NCBI RefSeq assembly: GCF_018323885.1
Contig: NZ_AP024585.1
Location: forward strand, 3,472,001 to 3,536,000
Length of the DNA stretch: 64,000 nucleotides
DNA from: Citrobacter amalonaticus
GTDB taxonomy: Bacteria; Pseudomonadota; Gammaproteobacteria; Enterobacterales; Enterobacteriaceae
Direction: 5' to 3'
The notes beneath the pieces were generated by a model. The model was given only the letters and a program-made list of their open reading frames with translations. It did not search any database and was not told where the DNA came from. This document shows, in pieces, positions 1 to 11,468 of this stretch. The first letter of the stretch is position 1, and every line of letters starts with the position of its first letter. The position numbers were made by a program, and so were the translations under genes.

Positions 1-1056
1 CGCGTTACGGGTTTTCATTAGCACGGCAATTGCCGCGCCCACCTGCCCGACGCCCGCCATCGCCAGAATGGGAAAGAGCGCGTTATAGCCATGCGCCTGC
101 ACCAGCTCAACGTGAATCGGCACCAGCCCCTGATGCAGCCCCGTCAGCACCAGTGGCAGGAAGGTTCCCGCCAGAACCGCGCCGACCAGAAAGCCGCCGC
201 GATCGATAGCCCAGGACGCGCCGTGAGCAATAGACTCCGAAATCCAGCCGCCCAGCGGTTGCAGCGCCACAATCGCAATCGAGCCGGTGATGATGGTCGT
301 CAGTAGCGGATTGAGGATAAGCTCCAGCGAGCCGGGTAACACGTCGCGGAATTTACGCTCGATCCAGCACATCAGCGCCACCACCAGCAGCACGGCAATC
401 ACCCCGCCACGGCCTGGCTGGAGCGCTTCACCAAACAGCGTAATTTGCGCCAGTTGCGGACTCGACAGAATGCCCGCCATCACGCCGCCCATCGCCAGCG
501 AACCACCGAAGACTTTGGCGGTATTCACCCCCACCAGAATGTTCATGATGGCGAAAACTGCACTGCCGAAGATCCCCATCAGCCCTAGCATGTTGGGGTA
601 ATGGGTGGCGAAATCGCCGACGATATCCGGGCGTTTGAGAATGTTAATGATGCCGGTGATTAAACCGGAGGCGATAAACGCCGGGATCAGGGGAATAAAA
701 ACGTTCGCCAGCTTGCGTAGCGCATCGCTCATCGGCGCTTTATACTTTGCTTTGGCCTGCGATTTCGTGCGCTCAATGTCATCGACTGCCGGGCGCGCGC
801 TCCCCTGCGCCAACAGCGCTCGCATGGCATCAACGACCTTTGCCGCCTTTCCGGGCCAGACGATGATCTGATGCTGCGCCCCCTGCTTCACGTAGCCACT
901 GACGCCCGGTAGTTGTTTCAGATGCGGGATATCCAACAGCGTATCGTCTTTCACTTCCACCCGGACGCGCGTCATACAATTTTCCAGACGCAGAATATTT
1001 TGTTCTCCGCCTATTCCCAGCAGAATGTCGCTGGCAAGGGTCGCCATCTTATCCAT
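1..1056 (-). CDS. murP: PTS N-acetylmuramic acid transporter EIIBC (MurP-type), 3' end outside window
   Basis: The product takes up an amino sugar, most likely N-acetylmuramic acid, through the inner membrane and phosphorylates it. The start ATG (1056-1054) lies 2 nt after the murQ stop codon, so the two are co-transcribed. Residues 1-90 form an EIIB domain whose phosphorylation cysteine is Cys27 in the motif NCMTRVR. From about residue 105 the hydrophobic EIIC domain begins and runs to the window edge. I see 352 codons; the family usually has about 475-480, so roughly a quarter is missing beyond position 1. Substrate is inferred from the adjacent etherase; other EIIBC proteins of the glucose/sucrose superfamily share the motif. 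Confidence 0.88.
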   Translation of the reverse strand, partial: MDKMATLASDILLGIGGEQNILRLENCMTRVRVEVKDDTLLDIPHLKQLPGVSGYVKQGAQHQIIVWPGKAAKVVDAMRALLAQGSARPAVDDIERTKSQAKAKYKAPMSDALRKLANVFIPLIPAFIASGLITGIINILKRPDIVGDFATHYPNMLGLMGIFGSAVFAIMNILVGVNTAKVFGGSLAMGGVMAGILSSPQLAQITLFGEALQPGRGGVIAVLLVVALMCWIERKFRDVLPGSLELILNPLLTTIITGSIAIVALQPLGGWISESIAHGASWAIDRGGFLVGAVLAGTFLPLVLTGLHQGLVPIHVELVQAHGYNALFPILAMAGVGQVGAAIAVLMKTRNA

Positions 1057-1058
1057 AG

Positions 1059-1961
1059 TTACCTCGATGAATCAGCTAACGCAGCGCGTAAGAATCCCTG
1101 ATGGGCGGCCAGTTTTTCGCGCGCCGCATCAGCATTGAGACCGCTCAGCGCCATAAGAATGGCCGGTTTCACGTCAAAATCGGTCTGTCTGAGCAGCGTT
1201 TCCGCCTCAGCGCGGGCAATGCCTGTGGCTTCAACCACCATTCGACACGCGCGGTCCATCAGTTTGATATTGGTGGCTTTCATATCCACCATCAGGTTCT
1301 GGTACACCTTGCCAAACTTCACCATCGCTCCGGTGGAGATCATATTGAGCACCAGCTTTTGCGCGGTACCGGATTTCAGACGCGTTGAGCCTGTCAGCGC
1401 CTCAGGCCCTACTACGGGTGAAATCGCAATATCCGCTTCCTGCGCAATCGGCGAGTCCGGATTACAGGAGATAGCAACCGTGGTACAACCCGTTTTGCGG
1501 GCATATTTCAGTCCACCGATGACATACGGCGTACGCCCTGATGCCGCCAGCCCAACCACCAGATCCTGCGGCACGAGGTTCAGGGCAATAAGATCGTCTT
1601 CACCGAGCTGCGCGTTGTCTTCTGCCCCTTCAACGGCTTTCAGCAACGCTCCCGGACCACCGGCGATTAGCCCCACCACCAGACCATGAGGAACGCCAAA
1701 CGTCGGTGGGCATTCAGACGCATCCAGCACGCCGAGTCGCCCGCTGGTCCCTGCGCCCATATAGATAATCCGACCACCGGATTTTAACGCTTCAGCCGCG
1801 GCATCGACGGCGCTCGCAACATCGGGCAATGTTGCTTTTACTGCTTCCGCTACCAGCGTATCCTGTTGATTAAAACGGTGAACCAGATCCAGCGTTGATA
1901 ACGCGTCGAGGTCCATTGTTTGCGGATTACGGGTTTCTGATACTAAAGCGCCGAGATTCAT
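1059..1961 (-). CDS. murQ: N-acetylmuramic acid 6-phosphate etherase MurQ
   Basis: MurQ removes the lactyl ether from MurNAc-6-phosphate, giving GlcNAc-6-phosphate and D-lactate, which feeds recycled cell-wall sugar into amino sugar metabolism in the cytoplasm. The 300-residue protein has the family length. The SIS (sugar isomerase) fold is recognisable from [21 protein letters not shown] around residues 67-87 (shown in part) and from the [15 protein letters not shown] stretch around 188-202. The start ATG is preceded by GAGGAG-type Shine-Dalgarno sequence. It is the first gene of the murQ-murP operon and is divergent from an RpiR-type regulator gene. The assignment is secure by similarity. 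Confidence 0.96.
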   Translation of the reverse strand: MNLGALVSETRNPQTMDLDALSTLDLVHRFNQQDTLVAEAVKATLPDVASAVDAAAEALKSGGRIIYMGAGTSGRLGVLDASECPPTFGVPHGLVVGLIAGGPGALLKAVEGAEDNAQLGEDDLIALNLVPQDLVVGLAASGRTPYVIGGLKYARKTGCTTVAISCNPDSPIAQEADIAISPVVGPEALTGSTRLKSGTAQKLVLNMISTGAMVKFGKVYQNLMVDMKATNIKLMDRACRMVVEATGIARAEAETLLRQTDFDVKPAILMALSGLNADAAREKLAAHQGFLRAALADSSR

Positions 1962-1974
1962 GTTTGCTCCTCAG

Positions 1975-1987
1975 GAATTTTTAATTC
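1975..1987. promoter_or_regulatory. Candidate operator 1, palindrome GAATTTTTAATTC
   Basis: This 13-nt palindrome has 5-bp GAATT/AATTC arms. It lies between the divergent murQ and murR-type genes, just 13 nt upstream of the murQ start. A second palindrome of the same GAAT-N5-ATTC pattern is centred exactly 32 nt away, close to three helical turns. The arrangement suggests an operator pair for the neighbouring RpiR-type regulator. This is inference from symmetry and position only. Confidence 0.5.
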
Positions 1988-2006
1988 ATATTAACGACCA
2001 ATAATG

Positions 2007-2019
2007 GAATATAATATTC
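2007..2019. promoter_or_regulatory. Candidate operator 2, palindrome GAATATAATATTC
   Basis: A perfect 13-nt palindrome with 6-bp arms around a central A, matching the GAAT-N5-ATTC pattern of the site at 1975-1987. It contains a TATAAT-like hexamer, so it may also overlap a promoter -10 element for the divergent genes. It is a likely binding site for the adjacent SIS-domain regulator, but no binding evidence is available from sequence alone. Confidence 0.5.
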
Positions 2020-2077
2020 GTGCAGGCGAGTGAAATTTCATTTTGTCGCCGCCATCACGTTTTCGTCAGGAGAGACC

Positions 2078-2926
2078 ATGAACTGTTTAATTCGCATCCG
2101 CCAGCGCTACCCGGGATTTGCGCAGAGCGATAAAAAACTCGCGGACTATCTTCTGATACAACCCGACACTGCCCGCCACCTTAGCTCTCAGCAACTGGCC
2201 GCCGAAGCGGGCGTCAGTCAGTCGAGCGTGGTGAAGTTCGCACAAAAGCTCGGCTATAAGGGATTCCCGGCGTTGAAACTGGCGATCAGCGAAGCGCTGG
2301 TCAGCAATCCGAACCCGCATTCGGTGCCAGTGCATAACCAGATCCGTGGCGACGATCCCCTGCGTCTGGTCGGCGAGAAACTGATCAAAGAGAATGTGGC
2401 GGCGATGCATGCCACGCTGGATGTCAACACGGAAGAGAAGCTGAGTGAAAGCGTGACGATGCTGCGTAACGCCCGTCGGATCGTGTTAACCGGGATTGGT
2501 GCCTCCGGCCTGGTAGCGCAGAATTTTGCCTGGAAGCTGATGAAAATCGGCCTGAACGCTATTGTTGAGCGCGATATGCATGCGCTGTTGGCCACGGTTC
2601 AGGCGCTGACGCCGGACGATCTGCTGTTAGCGATTTCCTACAGCGGCGAACGTCGGGAACTGAACCTGGCGGCAGAAGAGACTTTACGCGTCGGCGGGCA
2701 GATCCTGGCGATCACGGGTTTCACCCCTAATGGGCTTCAGCAGCGCGCCAGCCACTGCCTGTATACCATCGCGGAAGAACAGGCCACCCGCAGTGCGGCG
2801 ATCTCTTCAACCCACGCGCAAATGATGCTCACCGATCTGCTTTTTATGGCGCTGGTACAGCAGGATCTGGAGCACGCACCTGAACGTATTCGCCACAGCG
2901 AGGCGCTGGTAAAAAAACTGGTCTGA
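2078..2926 (+). CDS. murR: RpiR/MurR-family transcriptional regulator
   Basis: A 282-residue regulator with an N-terminal helix-turn-helix (around residues 30-65, including AEAGVSQSSVVKFAQKLGYKGF, shown here in part) and a C-terminal SIS sugar-phosphate-binding domain (about 110-270, with GIGASGLVAQNFAWKLMKIG-like residues). Divergent transcription from murQ-murP suggests it controls that operon in response to MurNAc-6-phosphate. The start at 2078 has a good AGGAGA ribosome-binding site; an earlier in-frame ATG at 2030 does not. As I recall E. coli MurR, the two proteins are clearly related but far from identical, so 'MurR-like' is the safe call. Confidence 0.85.
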   Translation: MNCLIRIRQRYPGFAQSDKKLADYLLIQPDTARHLSSQQLAAEAGVSQSSVVKFAQKLGYKGFPALKLAISEALVSNPNPHSVPVHNQIRGDDPLRLVGEKLIKENVAAMHATLDVNTEEKLSESVTMLRNARRIVLTGIGASGLVAQNFAWKLMKIGLNAIVERDMHALLATVQALTPDDLLLAISYSGERRELNLAAEETLRVGGQILAITGFTPNGLQQRASHCLYTIAEEQATRSAAISSTHAQMMLTDLLFMALVQQDLEHAPERIRHSEALVKKLV

Positions 2927-2945
2927 GCAAGGAATGCGCGTATAA

Positions 2946-3618
<673 letters not shown>

Positions 3619-3619
<1 letters not shown>

Positions 3620-4350
3620 TAGCCGCGCGCTTCCAGCATCAAACGTTTCATTTCCGCGACGGCGTCTTTCAGCCCGCTCATCACCGCACGACCGATAATC
3701 GCATGACCGATATTCAGCTCGTGCATTTCCGGCAGCGCGGCAATGGCTTTGACGTTGTGATAGGTCAGGCCGTGTCCCGCATTGACTTTCAGCCCCAGGC
3801 TGGCGGCGAAGGTGGCGGCTTTCGCGATGCGCGCCAGTTCCTGCGCCTGTTCCGCATCGGTTTTTGCATCCGCATAGCAGCCGGTATGAATTTCAATGTA
3901 CGGTGCGCCGACGTCAGCAGCCGCTTTGATTTGCGCGTCATCGGCGTCAATAAACAGCGACACAAGGATCCCGGCGTCAGCCAGACGTTTACAGGCATCA
4001 CGCATTTTGTCGCGCTGCCCGGCCACATCCAGACCGCCTTCGGTGGTCACTTCCTGGCGCTTTTCCGGCACCAGGCAACAAAAATGCGGTTTGGTTTCCA
4101 CGGCAATCGCCAGCATCTCTTCCGTCACCGCCATTTCCAGGTTCATACGCGTGTCCAGCGTCTGGCGCAGAATGCGGACATCGCGGTCGGTAATGTGACG
4201 GCGATCTTCACGTAAATGGACGGTAATGCCATCAGCACCCGCCTGCTCGGCAATGAATGCCGCCTGAACCGGATCCGGATATGCAGTACCGCGTGCATTA
4301 CGTAACGTGGCAATGTGGTCAATGTTGACGCCTAACAGTAATTCAGCCAT
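3619..4350 (-). CDS. pdxJ: Pyridoxine 5'-phosphate synthase PdxJ
   Basis: PdxJ condenses 1-deoxy-D-xylulose 5-phosphate with 3-amino-2-oxopropyl phosphate to make pyridoxine 5'-phosphate, the last ring-forming step of vitamin B6 synthesis. The 243-residue TIM-barrel protein begins with the family signature [18 protein letters not shown] and contains the conserved [14 protein letters not shown] and GHGLTYHNV segments. It sits in the rnc-era-recO-pdxJ-acpS operon, 16 nt after recO and overlapping acpS by one base. Confidence 0.98.
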
Positions 4351-4366
4351 GACAATCCTCGTGATT

Positions 4367-5077
4367 TTATGTTCGCTTCGGCATGAACTGCCGGAATAAT
4401 TCGCGGCTCTTTAAGGGTTTACCACCAAGATACGGCTTCAGCGCTATGCGGGTAAAGCGTTTCGCCGCGCGTAGCGTATCAACATCCGGAAATTCACGTT
4501 CTGCCAGCGCCCGCAGATGGCGTCCGGTAAAGGTGCTGTTGTCAATCACAACGCTGGCGATAAAGCCTTTTTCTTCGCGATAGCGGTAGGTCATGGTGTC
4601 ATCCACCGGCTCACCGCTGCCCGCACAGTGCAGGAAATCGACTCCATACCCGAGGTGGCCGAGCAGCGCCAGTTCAAAACGACGCAGCACGGGTTCCGGC
4701 GTTCCCGTAGCCCCCGCCAGTGCCTGAATGCAATGCAGATAATCGAAAAAGAGTTCAGAAAAGCGGGTTTCGTGCTCCAGCACGCGGGCGAGCAGTTCGT
4801 TGACGTACAGGCCGCTGTACAGCGTGATACCGCTCAGAGGGAGCGCCAGAGAAACCGCTTCCGCGCTACGCAGCGTTTTGACGTCGCCACGTCCGCCAAA
4901 GCGGACTAACAGGGGGGTAAAAGGTTGAAGGGCACCTTTCAGATTAGAGCGTTTAGAACGTGCGCCTTTAGCAACAAGACGCACGCGACCCGACTCTTCC
5001 GTGAAGACGTCCAGCATCAGGCTGGTTTCGCTCCAGGGGCGACTATGCAGGACAAATGCGCGCTGCCAGCCCTCCAT
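4367..5077 (-). CDS. recO: DNA repair protein RecO
   Basis: RecO works with RecR and RecF to load RecA onto SSB-coated single-stranded DNA at gaps. The N-terminal OB fold begins [19 protein letters not shown]. Two adjacent ATG codons occur (5080 and 5077); I chose the second because it matches the E. coli start. The protein is 236 residues and ends at FRQFMPKRT, about six residues earlier than the E. coli protein as I recall it, because an in-frame TAA follows the ACA codon. The gene lies 27 nt downstream of era. Confidence 0.95.
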   Translation of the reverse strand: MEGWQRAFVLHSRPWSETSLMLDVFTEESGRVRLVAKGARSKRSNLKGALQPFTPLLVRFGGRGDVKTLRSAEAVSLALPLSGITLYSGLYVNELLARVLEHETRFSELFFDYLHCIQALAGATGTPEPVLRRFELALLGHLGYGVDFLHCAGSGEPVDDTMTYRYREEKGFIASVVIDNSTFTGRHLRALAEREFPDVDTLRAAKRFTRIALKPYLGGKPLKSRELFRQFMPKRT

Positions 5078-5106
5078 CATACTCGTCGCCTGTTCGGAGC
5101 GCAGGT

Positions 5107-6719
<1,613 letters not shown>

Positions 6720-6722
6720 TCA

Positions 6723-6817
6723 GCACACGAAACAGACCTGATATATGTAGCATCCTTCCGGCCGCGTTAAGCAGCTTATGTACGCTCATATAGGGGGACC
6801 AACGCTGTTTCGTGTGC
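6723..6817 (-). promoter_or_regulatory. rncO leader stem, RNase III autoregulatory site
   Basis: Within the 5' leader of rnc, GCACACGAAACAG at 6723-6735 is exactly complementary to CTGTTTCGTGTGC at 6805-6817, giving a perfect 13-bp stem. In E. coli the equivalent leader hairpin is cleaved by RNase III, which destabilises the transcript and limits RNase III synthesis. The same autoregulation is inferred here. The rest of 6690-6962 shows no gene. Confidence 0.85.
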
Positions 6818-6962
6818 CGTGGCGACCTGGAGGCGCCAACCTGAAACTTCGGGGGAATATTCTATACACAACGACGAGGGATGTCGTTAGCCTGGGCAGA
6901 TTTATCGAAGAAATAATTCACGTTGCCGTCATAACGACGACAACGTGAACGATTCGCGGCAA

Positions 6963-7937
6963 TTAGTGGATACCACCAATGCGGCTTAAACGAACGCCAG
7001 TCGGCCATTCGCCTTCTTGTTTGTCGAAACTCATCCAGATGGCAGTGGCTTTACCGACCAGATTCGCTTCCGGGACAAAGCCCCAGTAACGGCTGTCCGC
7101 GCTGTTATCGCGGTTGTCGCCCATCATGAAATACTGGCCCGGCGGCACAATCCAGGTCGCCAGCGGCTGCCCGGACTGCTGGTAATACATCCCCACCTGA
7201 TCCTGAGCAATCGGCACGGTCAGAATACGGTGCGTCACGTCGCCCAGCGTCTCTTTACGCTCGGACAGACGAATACCGTTCTCTTTCGTTTCACTCAGCG
7301 GGATCTCAAAGAAACCACTGGTGGCTTCACCACCGTTACGACGTGCAAACGTCTGCACAAAATCGCTCGGCTGAACATCGCTATAGGTGACCGGCAGGGC
7401 GTTCTCACATGCCTGACCCGAACGGCAACCCGGCTGAATAGTCACTTCTTTCGCGACCGGATCATAGGTCACTTTATCACCAGGCAAACCGACCGCTCGC
7501 TTGATGTAATCCAGCCGCGGATCTTCCGGGTATTTAAAGACCACGATATCACCGCGTTTGGGATGACCCGTTTCGATCAGGGTTTTCTGGTAAATCGGAT
7601 CTTTAATACCGTAGGCAAATTTCTCCACCAGAATAAAGTCACCGATCAACAGCGTCGGCATCATCGAACCTGATGGGATCTGGAAAGGTTCATAGATGAA
7701 CGAACGCACAACCAGCACGATAGCCAGCACCGGGAAAACCGAAGCGCCAGTTTCCAGCCAGCCAGGCTTCGGTGAGACTTTTTTCAGCGTTGCCTTATCC
7801 AGTGAATCTCCGGCTGCAGCCTGTGCCGCCGCCTGACGCTCCCGACGTTTTGGTGCGAAGATAAATTTATCCACGCACCATAAAATGCCCGTGACCAATG
7901 TGGCAATCACCAGAATCAGGGCAAACATATTCGCCAT
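6963..7937 (-). CDS. lepB: Signal peptidase I
   Basis: LepB removes signal peptides from proteins exported by the Sec and Tat routes. The 324-residue protein has two N-terminal membrane segments (about residues 3-22 and 58-77), a basic cytoplasmic loop between them, and a periplasmic catalytic domain. The nucleophile Ser91 lies in PSGSMMPT, and the general base Lys146 in DYIKRAVG. The conserved box E is seen as GDNRDNSADSRYWG near 272-285. It follows lepA by 16 nt in the usual lepA-lepB operon. Confidence 0.98.
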   Translation of the reverse strand: MANMFALILVIATLVTGILWCVDKFIFAPKRRERQAAAQAAAGDSLDKATLKKVSPKPGWLETGASVFPVLAIVLVVRSFIYEPFQIPSGSMMPTLLIGDFILVEKFAYGIKDPIYQKTLIETGHPKRGDIVVFKYPEDPRLDYIKRAVGLPGDKVTYDPVAKEVTIQPGCRSGQACENALPVTYSDVQPSDFVQTFARRNGGEATSGFFEIPLSETKENGIRLSERKETLGDVTHRILTVPIAQDQVGMYYQQSGQPLATWIVPPGQYFMMGDNRDNSADSRYWGFVPEANLVGKATAIWMSFDKQEGEWPTGVRLSRIGGIH

Positions 7938-7953
7938 GCCAACTCCTTAAGGA

Positions 7954-9753
7954 TTATTTGCTGTCTTTGCCGACATGCAGAATGGCGAGGAACGCTTCTT
8001 GAGGCAGCTCAACGTTACCGATCTGCTTCATCCGCTTCTTACCTTCTTTCTGCTTCTGCAACAGCTTTTTCTTACGGCTGATATCGCCGCCATAGCATTT
8101 TGCCAGAACGTTTTTACGCAACTGTTTCACAGTAGAACGCGCAATGATATGCGTCCCGATCGCCGCCTGGATCGCAATATCGAACTGTTGACGTGGGATC
8201 AGATCTTTCATCTTCTCCACCAGCTCACGACCACGGCTCTGCGAGTTATCACGGTGAGTGATCAGCGCCAGCGCATCGACACGTTCGTTGTTGATCAAGA
8301 CATCAACACGCACCATGTCGGAGGCCTGGAAGCGTTTAAAGTTGTAATCCAGCGACGCATAACCGCGCGAGGTGGACTTCAGGCGGTCAAAGAAGTCGAG
8401 TACCACTTCAGCCATCGGGATTTCATAAGTCAGCGCCACCTGGTTACCGTGGTAAACCATGTTGGTCTGCACGCCACGCTTCTCAATACACAGGGTAATC
8501 ACGTTACCGAGGTATGCCTGAGGCAACAGCATGTGACATTCCGCGATCGGCTCGCGCAACTCATAGATGTTATTCAGCGGTGGCAGCTTGGACGGGCTGT
8601 CGACGTAAATCGTCTCTTTCGCGGTGGTTTCGACTTCATACACAACCGTCGGCGCGGTGGTGATCAGGTCGAGATCGTATTCACGTTCCAGACGCTCCTG
8701 AATGATCTCCATGTGTAACAGACCAAGGAAGCCACAGCGGAAGCCGAAACCCAGCGCAGTAGAACTTTCCGGCTCATAGAACAGAGAGGCGTCGTTGAGA
8801 CTAAGCTTGCCCAGCGCGTCGCGGAAGTTCTCGTAATCATCAGAGCTGACCGGGAACAGGCCCGCATAAACCTGCGGTTTTACCTTTTTGAAGCCTGGCA
8901 GCGCTTTTTCTGCCGGGTTACGTGCCTGAGTCAGGGTATCGCCAACCGGTGCGCCGAGGATGTCTTTAATCGCACACACCAGCCAACCTACCTCGCCGCA
9001 CTTCAGCTCGGTACGATCAACCTGTTTAGGCGTGAAGATCCCCAGACGGTCAGCGTTATAGGTCTGACCGGTACTCATCACTTTGATTTTGTCGCCTTTA
9101 CGCAGGGTACCGTTTTTAATACGCACCAGCGAGACAACGCCGAGATAGTTATCGAACCAGGAGTCGATGATCAGCGCCTGTAACGGTCCATCCGGATCGC
9201 CCTGCGGCGGCGGAATATCACGCACCAGACGTTCCAGAACGTCGGTCACGCCCACACCAGTTTTCGCCGAGCAGCGCACGGCATCAGTCGCATCAATACC
9301 AACGATGTCTTCAATCTCTTCGGCGACACGCTCGGGATCGGCGGCTGGCAGGTCAATTTTATTGAGGACCGGCACCACTTCGAGATCCATTTCCATCGCG
9401 GTGTAGCAGTTTGCCAGGGTTTGCGCTTCGACACCCTGCCCGGCATCCACCACCAGCAGTGCGCCTTCACAAGCGGCAAGCGAACGAGAAACTTCATACG
9501 AGAAGTCAACGTGGCCTGGGGTGTCGATGAAGTTAAGCTGGTATGTTTCACCATCAGCGGATTTGAAATCGAGCGTTACGCTCTGCGCTTTGATAGTAAT
9601 ACCGCGCTCACGCTCAAGATCCATCGAGTCGAGAACCTGCGCTTCCATTTCACGGTCAGACAGGCCACCGCAGATCTGAATAATACGGTCAGACAGCGTC
9701 GATTTACCGTGGTCGATGTGAGCAATGATCGAAAAGTTACGTATGTTCTTCAT
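7954..9753 (-). CDS. lepA: Elongation factor 4 (LepA), ribosome-associated GTPase
   Basis: LepA is a translation GTPase that acts in ribosome assembly or initiation and can back-translocate stalled ribosomes. The 599-residue protein has an EF-G-like G domain with P-loop AHIDHGKS (11-18), DTPGHVDF near 77-84 and NKIDLP near 131. Elongation-factor domains II, III and V follow, then the LepA-specific C-terminal domain ending GKDSK. It is the first gene of the lepA-lepB operon. Confidence 0.98.
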   Translation of the reverse strand: MKNIRNFSIIAHIDHGKSTLSDRIIQICGGLSDREMEAQVLDSMDLERERGITIKAQSVTLDFKSADGETYQLNFIDTPGHVDFSYEVSRSLAACEGALLVVDAGQGVEAQTLANCYTAMEMDLEVVPVLNKIDLPAADPERVAEEIEDIVGIDATDAVRCSAKTGVGVTDVLERLVRDIPPPQGDPDGPLQALIIDSWFDNYLGVVSLVRIKNGTLRKGDKIKVMSTGQTYNADRLGIFTPKQVDRTELKCGEVGWLVCAIKDILGAPVGDTLTQARNPAEKALPGFKKVKPQVYAGLFPVSSDDYENFRDALGKLSLNDASLFYEPESSTALGFGFRCGFLGLLHMEIIQERLEREYDLDLITTAPTVVYEVETTAKETIYVDSPSKLPPLNNIYELREPIAECHMLLPQAYLGNVITLCIEKRGVQTNMVYHGNQVALTYEIPMAEVVLDFFDRLKSTSRGYASLDYNFKRFQASDMVRVDVLINNERVDALALITHRDNSQSRGRELVEKMKDLIPRQQFDIAIQAAIGTHIIARSTVKQLRKNVLAKCYGGDISRKKKLLQKQKEGKKRMKQIGNVELPQEAFLAILHVGKDSK

Positions 9754-9947
9754 ATAGTGTAATTATTGTGCCTTACGCCTGGTTGGACAGGCTTTGAGAA
9801 GTCGCTGTTCTGAGCTTAACGTCTGTTTAACTGAAACGCCGCATTCTACACTACAACGCTGAGGCGAGGAAATGTTCATAAAGTCAGGATAGCGGGAACT
9901 GGAAACGGCATCGCTTTTCTGATGTAAAACATCGTAAGAGAAGCATG

Positions 9948-10029
9948 ATGCCCGATGGCGCAAGCTTATCGGGTCTACTGGACTTGCTGATCGTTTGAAA
10001 GTCGGATAAGGCGAAACCGCCATCCGGCA
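9948..10029. repeat. Pair of REP-like palindromes
   Basis: Two REP-type elements lie between rseC and lepA. One is at about 9948-9978 (CCCGATGGCG...TTATCGGG) and one at 10001-10029 (GTCGGATAAGGC...GCCATCCGGCA). They face opposite ways, as in a BIME. The remainder of 9754-10035 holds the lepA leader and no gene. Confidence 0.75.
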
Positions 10030-10035
10030 AGAATA

Positions 10036-10515
10036 TCATGGTGCCGTTTCGGTGGAGGGCGTTTCAACGCGAATCATACTGGACGGGAGAGCAACATTAA
10101 GAATAACGGGTTGCCAGGCTTCGCGTTCAGCCAGCTTGCGGGAATAGCCACGGGCAATCAGGAATCCGCCGACGCCGCCCAGTATCGCGCCGCTTAACGC
10201 CGCGAGATCTGAGCCAAACAGCACCTGAAACAGGGAGGCGATGAGGAATAACCCCACCAGCGGCGACAGATAAACCAGCATGGCGGAACCTAACAGACTG
10301 CCTTCGGCAATCCCCAGCTCCACTTTCTGCCCAGGTTCTAACGGCACATCGCTCGCCACCACAATGGTATGCGTGGTCTGCGGCCCGAGTTTATTCAGCA
10401 CGCGGGTGCCACATCCTGAACGTGAAGCGCAGCTGCTGCAGGACGCTTTCACATCACAGCTCACCAATGCCTCACCGTTTTGCCATGACACCACGGTAGC
10501 CCACTCTTTGATCAT
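10036..10515 (-). CDS. rseC: SoxR-reducing system protein RseC
   Basis: RseC is an inner-membrane protein of 159 residues. It is linked to reduction of the SoxR iron-sulfur cluster and is the last gene of the rpoE operon. The N-terminal part has a cysteine cluster (CDVKASCSSCASRSGC, about 20-35) that could bind metal or a cluster, followed by two membrane helices around residues 75-120. It overlaps the rseB stop by 4 nt. Its exact biochemical role is not settled by sequence. Confidence 0.95.
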   Translation of the reverse strand: MIKEWATVVSWQNGEALVSCDVKASCSSCASRSGCGTRVLNKLGPQTTHTIVVASDVPLEPGQKVELGIAEGSLLGSAMLVYLSPLVGLFLIASLFQVLFGSDLAALSGAILGGVGGFLIARGYSRKLAEREAWQPVILNVALPSSMIRVETPSTETAP

Positions 10516-11468
10516 TGCGCGGCTCCGAACTTAATGGTGTCGGCAATGCGCTTCGCTGTCTGCGGCGGCAATTCACCCACGATGGTAATTTCCGCGTTGT
10601 CGCGTACGCTGGTGCTGACCGTTCTGCGCCCGGTGCGCAGCATCTGGTCGGTGCTGGCCTGAGTTGCCCGATTGACGTTAATAGAGAAGCTAAACAGACC
10701 GTCGGAGTAGAGACGCGATTCAATCGGCATGTTGTCCATCGTTGGCAACGGTCTGCGCCCGCTGGACACTTCGCTAAACCCTTTCGGAAGCCAGGTCGGA
10801 TTCCAGCTGAATTTGGCTTTTTCACCCGCCGGAACAGAGAGCAGCGGCGGCAAACTGGCTTTCGCCAGCGTCTGCATGCCGCTACCGACATCCTGATTCA
10901 CGGTGAAGGCAATCACCCGGAATTGCTCTAACGTTTCGCCATCGCGATCGAGGAGATCGACCCGCATCGGCAGCTTCGTTTCCGTATCCATCCAGACAAT
11001 ATAGCTGTAACGCGTACCATCACGCGCGACCACGCGAATCACTTCGCACAGGCGATCGGCAATTCGGGTACGACCCACAGCAATAAAATCATAGTAGGGA
11101 GCAAGACGTTTGAAATCGGTATAGATAAGCGACGGCAGGGAGTCGACGATGTAGTCACCGTTCAGAGTGAACGGTTCGAGTCCAGGCTCGAAGTAGCTAA
11201 TTTCATTTCCGCGCTGGACCACTTCACGACGCGGACCATCCATTTGCAGCAGCTGCGCAAGCGGACGATTTTCCAGGCGAGCATGGCGATAACGCAGAGA
11301 CTCAACGCCTTGTTTCGTGATGCTGACGAATGACAGCTCGTAATTGAGTGACTGGCTCGCCACATTCATCTGCTGCAACAACGCCCCGGACGCAGTGTTG
11401 GCCGAGGCGTTGACAGAGAAGAACAGGCTACCCGTCACAAGTGACATGGCAAACCAAAGTTGCTTCAT
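10512..11468 (-). CDS. rseB: Sigma-E regulatory protein RseB
   Basis: RseB is a periplasmic sensor that binds the periplasmic part of the anti-sigma factor RseA and protects it from DegS cleavage; lipopolysaccharide intermediates release it. The 318-residue protein begins with a signal peptide, with cleavage probably after SVNASA near residue 23, followed by two MucB/RseB domains. It starts at the base where rseA ends, so the two are coupled. Confidence 0.97.
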   Translation of the reverse strand: MKQLWFAMSLVTGSLFFSVNASANTASGALLQQMNVASQSLNYELSFVSITKQGVESLRYRHARLENRPLAQLLQMDGPRREVVQRGNEISYFEPGLEPFTLNGDYIVDSLPSLIYTDFKRLAPYYDFIAVGRTRIADRLCEVIRVVARDGTRYSYIVWMDTETKLPMRVDLLDRDGETLEQFRVIAFTVNQDVGSGMQTLAKASLPPLLSVPAGEKAKFSWNPTWLPKGFSEVSSGRRPLPTMDNMPIESRLYSDGLFSFSINVNRATQASTDQMLRTGRRTVSTSVRDNAEITIVGELPPQTAKRIADTIKFGAAQ

